Of a stretch of 62,146 bases of DNA, positions 45,391 to 52,840 are shown piece after piece. The number at the start of each line of letters is the position of its first letter. Positions within the stretch are counted from its first letter, which is position 1. Made by a program: the position numbers and the translations under genes. A model generated the notes under the pieces. That model was not told the origin of the DNA and searched no databases. It saw nothing but the letters and a program-made list of their open reading frames with translations. Source of the DNA: CAYNST01 sp964399955 (lineage in GTDB: Bacteria > Pseudomonadota > Gammaproteobacteria > Pseudomonadales > Cellvibrionaceae); assembly GCA_964399955.1 (NCBI GenBank), contig CAYNST010000005.1, positions 1 to 62,146 of the forward strand, given 5' to 3'.

Positions 45391-45409
45391 ATACCAGACC
45401 AGATGGTAT
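45391..45409. promoter_or_regulatory. 19-base inverted repeat in the tus/arsS divergent promoter region
   Basis: ATACCA and TGGTAT flank the seven bases GACCAGA, giving ATACCAGACCAGATGGTAT. It lies 38 bases upstream of the tus start, where an operator would sit. The 14-base string TATACCAGACCAGA (45390-45403) recurs once more at 50112-50125. In E. coli a Ter site overlaps the tus promoter; this sequence does not match the E. coli Ter consensus. Confidence 0.45.
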
Positions 45410-45572
45410 GTGCAATTTTTTTGTGCGACAACCGCACTGTTTGAGGTCAGAGATACCAATCAACTTGTCAGGAAGAGCAGAACAGCCCGCTCAGGCCGAT
45501 GGCACAGAGCAAACGTAAGATTAGACCGCACAGTGAAAAAGTACCCTGTGCTTCAGCCAACCAGGAGTTTAC

Positions 45573-46526
45573 ATGCACGCCACCTTGCCTTTGCTTCAAG
45601 CCACCGATTTCCCCATTCTGAAACGCGGCAAGCTGGCCACACTGCAGGTCAATCTGGGTTACCTCTGTAACCAGACCTGCGTGCACTGCCATGTCAACGC
45701 GGGCCCCAATCGCAAAGAGATGATGACCGCTGACAATCTGGCGTTGATACCGCAGGTACTGCGGAAGCACAAGATTCAAACACTGGATCTGACCGGCGGC
45801 GCGCCGGAGATGCACCAGGGTTTTTGCGCGCTGGTAGAGCAGGCCACTCAAATGGGCGTCAAGGTGATTGACCGTTGCAACCTCACCATTTTAATGGAAC
45901 CCGGTTATGAACAGATGGCGGAATTCCTGGCCCGGCGGCAAGTGGAAGTGGTGGCCTCCATGCCTTGCTACTCGCCGGCCAACGTCGACAAGCAACGCGG
46001 TAACGGCGTATTCGATGCCAGCATTCGCGCGCTTTCCAAGCTCAATGCCCTGGGCTACGGCCAGGCGGGCAGCGGCCTGATCCTGAACCTGGTCTACAAC
46101 CCCTTAGGCCCCAGTCTGCCGCCCGATCAGCAGAGCCTGGAGGCGGATTACAAACGTGAGCTGCAACAGCACTTTGGCATTGTCTTCAATTCATTGTTTA
46201 CCCTCACCAACATGCCCATTCAGCGGTTTGGCAGCATGCTTATCTCCAAAGGGTTGTTTGCCGACTACATGCAATTGCTGAAGGACAGTTATTTGCCCGC
46301 CAATCTTGGCAGCGTCATGTGTTTGCATACCGTCAGTGTGGATTGGCAGGGGGAGCTTTACGATTGCGACTTCAATCAGCAATTGAAGCTGCCCCTACCG
46401 GGCCGAGCAAACCACTTGCGGGATTTACTGCAGGTGGATGTGGCCGGCAATGAAATTGCCATTGCCGATCACTGCTACGGTTGTACCGCAGGGCAGGGCA
46501 GTAGTTGTGGCGGTGCCCTGGCTTGA
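45573..46526 (+). CDS. arsS: ArsS-like radical SAM protein
   Basis: Radical SAM enzyme of 317 residues. The cluster-binding motif CNQTCVHC (about residues 32-39) is followed by LDLTGGAPEMHQGF (SAM-binding GGE-like) and a C-terminal Cys-rich region (YDCDFNQQ, DHCYGCTAGQGSSCGG) for extra clusters. This matches the arsenosugar-biosynthesis radical SAM family (ArsS). The recommended arsenic substrate is by family analogy only. The downstream gene starts inside its stop codon (TTGA), so it is coupled to a membrane-oxidoreductase fusion. Confidence 0.85.
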   Translation: MHATLPLLQATDFPILKRGKLATLQVNLGYLCNQTCVHCHVNAGPNRKEMMTADNLALIPQVLRKHKIQTLDLTGGAPEMHQGFCALVEQATQMGVKVIDRCNLTILMEPGYEQMAEFLARRQVEVVASMPCYSPANVDKQRGNGVFDASIRALSKLNALGYGQAGSGLILNLVYNPLGPSLPPDQQSLEADYKRELQQHFGIVFNSLFTLTNMPIQRFGSMLISKGLFADYMQLLKDSYLPANLGSVMCLHTVSVDWQGELYDCDFNQQLKLPLPGRANHLRDLLQVDVAGNEIAIADHCYGCTAGQGSSCGGALA

Positions 46527-48727
46527 GCCATTCCAAAGGCAAATCTACTCTCAAACACAAGAGCACGCTGATCAAACTGGCGCTACTTGTGGCGCTGCTG
46601 CTGATGATTGTGGTGTTTTTCAGCATGGGTTTGCAGCGTTATCTGACGTTGGAGCAGCTTAGGGCCAGCCAATCAACGGTGGAGCAACTGCTTCAACAAA
46701 ATCCAGTCGTGGTAGCTGCCGTTTTTTTTGCACTTTATGTTCTGGTAACCGCCTTGTCTTTGCCCGGTGCAGCAATCATGACGCTTGCGGCCGGTGCCAT
46801 ATTTGGTCTGGTGCAGGGCACGCTGCTGGCATCTTTTGCATCCAGCATTGGCGCCAGCTTGGCATTTCTGACGTCGCGTTATCTTTTGCGCAATCCCGTC
46901 CAGAAACGGTTCTCCGAGCGCCTAAAAAAGATTAACAGTGGCATTGAGAACGACGGTGCGTTTTATCTTTTTACGCTGAGACTGGTCCCGCTTTTTCCGT
47001 TTTTTGTCATCAATCTGGTGATGGGCTTGACGCCCATACGCACATGGACGTTTTATTGGGTCAGCCAATTGGGCATGCTGGCCGGCACACTGGTTTATGT
47101 AAACGCCGGCACTCAGTTGGCCAGCATTGAGCGGGTAGGGGACATCTTCTCCCCGGCCTTGCTGATATCTTTTGTGTTTTTGGCGGCTTTCCCCTGGCTT
47201 GCCAAGGCCATAATTGGGTACGTCCGCCGTCGCAGGCTTTACCAAGGCTGGTCTCGTCCCAAACGGTTTGACCGCAACCTGATTGTGATTGGTGCGGGCG
47301 CCGCCGGCCTGGTTACGGCCTATATTGCGGCTGCCGTCAAAGCAAAAGTCACCTTGGTGGAGGCCCATAAGATGGGCGGGGACTGCCTGCATTATGGCTG
47401 TATGCCCAGTAAGACCCTGATAAAGAGTGCCAAAGTGGCGCATCAGATCCGCCACAGCGGGCAGTTTGGCATCCAGACGAACAGGCTGGAGGTTAACTTT
47501 AGCGCGGTGATGCAGCGCATTGCGCAGGTCATCAAAACCATTGAACCCCACGACAGCGTGGAGCGCTACACCGGGTTGGGTGTTGATGTGGTGATGGGTT
47601 ACGCCAAAATACTCGATCCGTGGACTGTGCAAATTCAATGCAATGACGGCACAACCCGCCGTCTTAGCACCCGCAGTATCGTCATTGCGGCCGGCGCTCA
47701 GCCGGTGGTTCCCGCTTTGCCGGGGCTGGAGGCGTGTGGCTACGTCACCAGTGACACACTTTGGCAAAAACTTGCCGAGCGGGACCAGCCGCCTGCCCGG
47801 CTGGTGGTGCTGGGTGGTGGACCTGTTGGCTGCGAGCTGGCACAGGCCTTTGCTCGGTTGGGCAGCCGGGTAATTCAGATTGAACATGGTGACCGGCTGC
47901 TGAAGCGTGAAGATCAAGAAGTTTCCATAGTTGCTCGGAATGCACTGGAGGCCGATGGCGTAGAGGTGTTAACCGGGCATACAGCCTTGCGCTGCGAACG
48001 CTTGGGCCAACAGAAATTCATCATTGTTGAGCACGGTGGCAAAGAACGCAGATTGGAGTTTGACGATCTGCTGTGCGCCCTTGGGCGAAGGGCCAGGCTG
48101 AATGGCTATGGCCTGGAGGCATTGGGTGTGCCGGTCGAGAGGACCGTCTGCACCAACGAATACCTGGAAACACTCTATCCCAATATCTTCGCCGCCGGAG
48201 ATGTGGCGGGCCCCTTTCAATTTACGCACACCGCGTCCCACATGGCATGGTACGCGGCTGTAAACGCTCTTTTTGGCAGTCTAAAGCGCTTTAAGGTGGA
48301 TTATTCCGTTATCCCCTGGACCACCTTTATTGACCCGGAGATTGCCAGAGTGGGCTTGAATGAGCAAGACGCGCAGGCGCAGGGTATAGCCTATGAGATT
48401 TCGCGTTTTGAGTTGTCCGGGTCGGACCGGGCGCTGGCGGAAGGCGCAACCGCCGGATTTGTCAAAGTGCTCACCGTGCCCGGCCGGGACAAAATATTGG
48501 GCGTGATCCTGGTGGGCGAGCACGCAGGTGAGTTGCTGGCTGAATTTGTACTGGCCATGCGCCACGGTTTGGGACTTAACAAGATTATGGGCACAATACA
48601 CACCTATCCCACCATGGCCGAGTCGAACAAGAGCGTGGCGGGGGTCTGGAAAAAAGCCCACGCGCCGCAGCGGTTGTTGCACTGGGTTGCCCGCTATCAC
48701 CGTTGGCAAAGAGGTGGAGGGGCCTGA
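46523..48727 (+). CDS. fusion: TVP38/TMEM64 membrane domain + FAD disulfide oxidoreductase
   Basis: Protein of 734 residues. The first 235 form a TVP38/TMEM64 (DedA-like) domain with five to six helices, including LSLPGAAIMTLAAGAIFGLV and a basic FLTSRYLLRNPVQKRF loop. From about residue 245 it is a mercuric-reductase-like flavoprotein: VIGAGAAGLVTAY (FAD), the redox pair in GGDCLHYGCMPSKTLI, VVLGGGPVGCELAQ (NAD(P)H), IFAAGDVAG, and catalytic His/Glu in HTYPTMAES. TTG 46523 overlaps the arsS stop. The substrate of the reductase is unknown; it lacks MerA's N-terminal metal domain and terminal Cys pair. Confidence 0.85.
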   Translation: MSHSKGKSTLKHKSTLIKLALLVALLLMIVVFFSMGLQRYLTLEQLRASQSTVEQLLQQNPVVVAAVFFALYVLVTALSLPGAAIMTLAAGAIFGLVQGTLLASFASSIGASLAFLTSRYLLRNPVQKRFSERLKKINSGIENDGAFYLFTLRLVPLFPFFVINLVMGLTPIRTWTFYWVSQLGMLAGTLVYVNAGTQLASIERVGDIFSPALLISFVFLAAFPWLAKAIIGYVRRRRLYQGWSRPKRFDRNLIVIGAGAAGLVTAYIAAAVKAKVTLVEAHKMGGDCLHYGCMPSKTLIKSAKVAHQIRHSGQFGIQTNRLEVNFSAVMQRIAQVIKTIEPHDSVERYTGLGVDVVMGYAKILDPWTVQIQCNDGTTRRLSTRSIVIAAGAQPVVPALPGLEACGYVTSDTLWQKLAERDQPPARLVVLGGGPVGCELAQAFARLGSRVIQIEHGDRLLKREDQEVSIVARNALEADGVEVLTGHTALRCERLGQQKFIIVEHGGKERRLEFDDLLCALGRRARLNGYGLEALGVPVERTVCTNEYLETLYPNIFAAGDVAGPFQFTHTASHMAWYAAVNALFGSLKRFKVDYSVIPWTTFIDPEIARVGLNEQDAQAQGIAYEISRFELSGSDRALAEGATAGFVKVLTVPGRDKILGVILVGEHAGELLAEFVLAMRHGLGLNKIMGTIHTYPTMAESNKSVAGVWKKAHAPQRLLHWVARYHRWQRGGGA

Positions 48728-48891
48728 TGTTCCAAGTCGCTGCCGGCAACCTACGGGCTGCTGGTTGTTGCAGTAGAAGGCGCGGCATGCTGGGGCAGGA
48801 GTTTGGGGTTGTTCCGGCTGTGTCTGCCTGCTGCATTGCAAGCGCAGCGGGTTTATTTGCCGATGGCTGAGAATACTTTGCTGAAAAAGCT

Positions 48892-49785
48892 TTAATGCAG
48901 CATGTTGCCATGGCGCCCACCCGCCTGCACCGCATCCAGATTCGACTGACGGTGCAGGTGGGGCCAAGCCTGCTCTACCTCTCGCAACAGCTGGTTTATT
49001 TCCTCGGCGACAATGTCGGGGTGATCCTCTGGCGTGAAGTGTTTGCCGCCGTCAATCTGCCTGAGTGGTACATTAAGGTCCTGGGCCAGCCTCTCTCCAA
49101 AGCCAATCTTCTGAATGGGGTCGGCGGCGCCCCAGAGCACTCGTGAGGGCACCGTAATCTTGCGCAGGTCCTCGGCCAGGCACAAGGTGTCTTGAACCGC
49201 CAAGGACTTCACTTGCCGAATCAGCGCTTGCGCCCCTTCGCCGCAAGCGTAGGGGCGCCAGTGTACCCGCAGGGACTTTCGTGCCTGCCTGAAGCTGTCG
49301 TGACCCCGATACATCAGCGTGCGCACGGCCTGTTTGGCTATCAACCGGGGAAGGGGACGAACCAGGGGCAAAAGTCTTTCCATGGTCAGTAGCGCGGGAA
49401 GGGGCCAGGAGTCATAACAAATGGAGTTGGCTAGGAAGATACCAGTGCAAAGCGCCGGATAGCGTATGGCAATGTTTTGCACTACACCACCGCCCAGGTC
49501 GTGACCGGCAAAAACCGCGTGCTTTATGCCCAGCCCGTTCAACCAAATGGCAATATAGTCCGCCTGGTGCGCAACGGAGATGTCCCGCCCCTTGCCCTCG
49601 CTCATCGAATTTCCGTAACCCAGCATTTCGAATGCCAGGCAGCGCGCGTCTTCAATCTTGGGTATCACATGACGCCAAAGCGCGGGAGAGGTTGGAATGC
49701 CGTGTATAAGCACCAAAGGCACACCTTGCCCATGCTCCACCCAGCGGTATGTAGTGCCTTCAATTGTTTGCTCTTTACTTCGCAT
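48892..49785 (-). CDS. alpha/beta hydrolase with Asp nucleophile elbow
   Basis: Alpha/beta-hydrolase of 297 residues. The oxyanion segment is LIHGIPTSPALWRHV and the nucleophile elbow is FAGHDLGGGVVQ, so the nucleophile is Asp rather than Ser. Later come WGAADPIQKIGF (acid) and GGKHFTPEDHPD (His). The Asp elbow is typical of haloalkane or haloacetate dehalogenases and epoxide hydrolases. No signal peptide. The gene stands alone, convergent with the TVP38-reductase fusion. The substrate cannot be read. Confidence 0.87.
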   Translation of the reverse strand: MRSKEQTIEGTTYRWVEHGQGVPLVLIHGIPTSPALWRHVIPKIEDARCLAFEMLGYGNSMSEGKGRDISVAHQADYIAIWLNGLGIKHAVFAGHDLGGGVVQNIAIRYPALCTGIFLANSICYDSWPLPALLTMERLLPLVRPLPRLIAKQAVRTLMYRGHDSFRQARKSLRVHWRPYACGEGAQALIRQVKSLAVQDTLCLAEDLRKITVPSRVLWGAADPIQKIGFGERLAQDLNVPLRQIDGGKHFTPEDHPDIVAEEINQLLREVEQAWPHLHRQSNLDAVQAGGRHGNMLH

Positions 49786-50377
49786 TCATAGGTCCTTCCG
49801 CGCCAACCCAAACCTGCCGTCAATGCAGCAGTCACCGTTTATGGTGGCCGAGAGAGCGGCAGAATTCAAAACCACGTGCAAACCAAAAATTGGCCCTGTG
49901 TGAGTGCATCCGCCACACAGCAGAAGCCAAACCAGCTCTTGCTTGCCATGTTTACGTGCACCAGCACAAAAAATATTCTTGTGGCGCAAGCACCAGCAGA
50001 ACCCGATTGGAGTGTTCAACACTGAAATAGCGATGAATGCTCCGTTCATACGACGCTTCGCTTCTAAGCACTAAGATAGCCGCACGCGTGACAATCTGAT
50101 AGACAATCTTTTATACCAGACCAGAAATTACAGCTTCTAGTTAGAACAGCCCCGAACACGCACTTAAGCCGTCGACGCAGGTTCGGTCTCGCAGAACTGG
50201 GGTTGTGGGGTTGTGGGGNNNNNNNNNNNNNNNNNNNNNNNNNNNNNNNNNNNNNNNNNNNNNNNNNNNNNNNNNNNNNNNNNNNNNNNNNNNNNNNNNN
50301 NNNNNNNNNNNNNNNNNNTGGGGTTGTGGGGTTGTGGGGGCGCCTCTCCCAACGGCAGGAGAGGTGCTCAAGGGGGG
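49786..50377. other. gene-free interval with an assembly gap
   Basis: No gene is evident. Bases 50219-50318 are 100 N. TATACCAGACCAGA at 50112-50125 repeats the motif of the tus promoter region. A hairpin pairs CCTCTCC (50343-50349) with GGAGAGG (50358-50364) between the gap and the end of purK; it has no T-run but may mark the purK transcript end. Confidence 0.7.
50199..50340. repeat. GGGGTTGT octamer tandem repeat flanking the assembly gap
   Basis: Two and a half copies of GGGGTTGT precede the N run (50199-50218) and the same unit in the same phase and strand follows it (50319-50340). The repeat therefore most likely continues through the gap, whose true length is unknown. Regularly spaced G4 runs on one strand can form G-quadruplexes, which would explain the assembly failure. 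Confidence 0.75.
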
Positions 50378-51445
50378 TTACATCAATCCAATGTCTTTGG
50401 CGGCCTGGCGTACGCTGGGCAGATCGGGTCCTACCAGGGTCAGGTGGCCCATCTTGCGGCCTGGGCGCAGTGACTTGCCGTAGCTGTGCACGTACATTCG
50501 TACCGGGCTGGCGGGCAGGGCGCTGGGCAGCATGTCACCCAGCAGGTTGCACATGGCCGCCGCTTCGTGCAGCTCAGGTTCAAGCAACGGCATTCCGGTT
50601 ACAGCGCGCACATGCTGATCAAACTGGTCGCAGTCACAGGTGTCCAGCGTCCAATGGCCGGTGTTGTGCACACGAGGTGCAATCTCGTTCACAACCAAAC
50701 GGCCGTCGCAAAGGAAAAACTCAATGGCCAGCACGCCTACATAATCAATTTCCGTGACCAGACGCTGGGCAAAATCCCGTACTTGTTCGCCCAGGTCTTC
50801 GCTGATGGGCGCCGGCGCAAAACTCCAGGTTAAAACACCATCGCGCATGTGGTTTTCTGATATCGGATAAAAAACCACCTCGCCGGTTTCCGCTCGCGCA
50901 ATCAGTACGGATACTTCTTCGTCAACTTTAAGCTCGGTCTCCATGATCAACGGATAACCCTCTGCGGGTATCTCGGCCGCACCGCTGTGTTTGCTGATGC
51001 GCCACTGACCACCACCGTCATAACCGCCCAGTACACGTTTGCAGCGGATCTGACCGTCCGGAAAGGCATTGACTGCTGCGGTCATGTCTTCTGGACGCTC
51101 CACATAACGCCAGGTGGCCGTAGGAATGTTCAGTTGATCCAGCAGTTCTTTCTGGGTATGGCGGCAGCGCAGACGGTGCAAGGCTTCCAGGTTGGGGGAG
51201 AGCTTGCTGCGTGCCGAGACCTTGCGCAGAATTTCATCGGGTATGGCTTCCCGCTCTATTGTGACAAATTCTGAAGCGTCCAGAAATGCGTCAACTTGAG
51301 TCTCATCAAAGATGCGTCCTATGCCGTGGACCACGGGCGTTTCGTTAATGCTGAGAAAGCATACGTCCAGTCCCAGTCGTTTTGCGCCGTGACCCAACAT
51401 CTGTCCCAATTGGCCGCAGCCTATAATGCCCAGACATTTTTTCAT
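50378..51445 (-). CDS. purK: N5-carboxyaminoimidazole ribonucleotide synthase PurK
   Basis: ATP-grasp enzyme of purine synthesis, 355 residues, converting AIR, bicarbonate and ATP to N5-CAIR. Visible are the N-terminal GIIGCGQLGQMLGHGAKRLG, the ATP-grasp segment with KRVLGGYDGGGQW, and the late AIEFFLCDGRLVVNEIAPRVHNTGHWT. Start ATG 51445 overlaps the purE stop by four bases, the usual purE-purK order. Cytoplasmic. Confidence 0.96.
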   Translation of the reverse strand: MKKCLGIIGCGQLGQMLGHGAKRLGLDVCFLSINETPVVHGIGRIFDETQVDAFLDASEFVTIEREAIPDEILRKVSARSKLSPNLEALHRLRCRHTQKELLDQLNIPTATWRYVERPEDMTAAVNAFPDGQIRCKRVLGGYDGGGQWRISKHSGAAEIPAEGYPLIMETELKVDEEVSVLIARAETGEVVFYPISENHMRDGVLTWSFAPAPISEDLGEQVRDFAQRLVTEIDYVGVLAIEFFLCDGRLVVNEIAPRVHNTGHWTLDTCDCDQFDQHVRAVTGMPLLEPELHEAAAMCNLLGDMLPSALPASPVRMYVHSYGKSLRPGRKMGHLTLVGPDLPSVRQAAKDIGLM

Positions 51446-51924
51446 TGTTGTGGATCCTCCGGCACAGAGTCTCTTTGCGCTTCGCGGAAGGCGTCCAGGC
51501 GCTGGGCCAGTTGCGGGTCGGTGCAGGACAACATGGCTGCCGCAAACAGTGCCGCGTTGGCCGCGCCGGGGGCTCCAATGGCAAAGGTCGCCACCGGGAT
51601 GCCCTTTGGCATTTGCGCAATGGATAGGAGCGCATCAATGCCGTTCAGGGCGGTTGCCGCCACGGGCACACCCAAAACCGGGACAGGCGTCATGGCCGCC
51701 GCCATGCCAGGAAGATGCGCCGCGCCGCCCGCGCCTGCAATGATAGCCTGTAGCCCGCGTTCCCGAGCAGATGAGGCATAGGCGTAGAGGCGCTCCGGCG
51801 TGCGATGAGCAGATACGACCTTGGCCTCGTAGGGCACCTTCAATTCATCAAGTATGGCGGCAGCCGCCTGCATCACGGTCCAATCGGATTTGGACCCCAT
51901 GATGATGCCTATCTTAACTTGCAT
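51442..51924 (-). CDS. purE: N5-carboxyaminoimidazole ribonucleotide mutase PurE
   Basis: Class I PurE of 160 residues, which rearranges N5-CAIR to CAIR. Motifs are IIMGSKSDWTVM, VVSAHRTPERLY, AGAGGAAHLPGM and the C-terminal APGAANAALFAAAML. I chose ATG 51924, which has AGGAG upstream; an in-frame start nine residues earlier lacks this. It begins the purEK operon. No purine-repressor-like operator was recognised ahead of it. Confidence 0.96.
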   Translation of the reverse strand: MQVKIGIIMGSKSDWTVMQAAAAILDELKVPYEAKVVSAHRTPERLYAYASSARERGLQAIIAGAGGAAHLPGMAAAMTPVPVLGVPVAATALNGIDALLSIAQMPKGIPVATFAIGAPGAANAALFAAAMLSCTDPQLAQRLDAFREAQRDSVPEDPQQ

Positions 51925-52840
51925 GGCTATAGCTCCTGGTAAAACACCCAAATTACGCCGCTAACGCTTGGCGTGCTCGGCAACCCAATAGCGCAAGGTT
52001 GCAAGCACCGTGTTCTGAAAAAGGGTAACACCCAGCGCCGCTGCGATTTGGTGCAAGGCGCGCCGGAGCATCCAAGACGGCGGCAGGAGTTTGAAGCCGA
52101 TGTCAGCTTGATGCCCGAACAAAGGGAGGCGGTGCGATGGGGCGCCGCGTAACGACGTGACAAGGGCGAATCCTACCAAAAAGTTGGCCAAATTGCGTAG
52201 TTCTTTCCACCTGCTGGTGTATTTATGTGTAGTTGGAGCGGGTCCACCCACAACCCGGGCGGTGTCTGAAGTTCAAACGAAGGCCTGCTAATGCGGGAGA
52301 TACTTCCGCATGGGGTGCCTCGACGCGGTCTGCAGGGCGCCACCTGGCCGTCGTCCTTGCCTCCGATGAACAGTTTTTCGGCAGGATGGCCGTTCCGCGA
52401 CCATCAAGCTTCACCGGTAACCGCCTTGTGCAGCTCCGTTACGTGGATTTAGGTGTGGCTTCAACGCTGTGCGCGTGTCTAAGCTGAGTGGAAAGCCCCT
52501 GAAACCGCCGTTGCACGGGCTGTGGGAGGCCTTCTTGCGCTTCGGGTTTGCTGTTGTAGCGACAGCAGGCAAAAAAACTTCACTTTTTCCTGGCGCAACC
52601 GGAAAAGCTGAACTATACCTAAGCAGTGGGTTTGTTGACCTATCGGCAATTACACGTTTTTAGCCAGCTCAGTTCTGGCAACGCAACCGCTCCAGGGGCC
52701 CTGCTGTGCAGACCGCTGGCCTTGGCGGCAGCGATAAAACTACAGTTTATAACCATTACATCTATAATTAATTGTCTCTTAGGCGCCGTGTTGTTCGCAG
52801 CCATTTGGCGGGCTGAACAACAGGGCGTTTTTTATGTTTT
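51925..52840. other. gene-poor interval
   Basis: No gene can be supported in these 916 bases. A leftward frame at 51961-52251 (96 residues) has no recognisable family and no good ribosome site. The middle part has frames open on both strands but no coding signature. The last 70 bases carry a promoter-like TATAAT and a rightward terminator described separately. Confidence 0.55.
52783..52833 (+). terminator. rightward hairpin with T-run, no rightward gene upstream
   Basis: CGCCGTGTTGTTC (from about 52784) pairs with GAACAACAGGGCG (ending about 52827) with one mismatch, then six T. TATAAT lies just upstream at 52773-52778, without a good -35. It faces the end of the leftward helicase gene, so it is not that gene's terminator in the usual orientation. 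Confidence 0.55.

Noticed and set aside
45391..45409. Match to the E. coli Ter consensus near tus
   Set aside because: The palindrome does not contain the conserved GTTGTAAC core; a Ter role is left as a hypothesis only.
50199..50340. CRISPR array or centromere-like iteron set
   Set aside because: The repeat unit is only eight bases with no spacers, and no cas, rep or par gene is near.
50141..50757. Open frames crossing the second N run
   Set aside because: Same artefact; the flanking repeat GGGGTTGT reads as Gly/Leu/Trp or Pro/Thr/Asn repeats without meaning.
51961..52251. A 96-residue leftward frame downstream of the helicase and upstream of purE
   Set aside because: No ribosome site, no family, and composition like the surrounding non-coding sequence; kept only as a remark.
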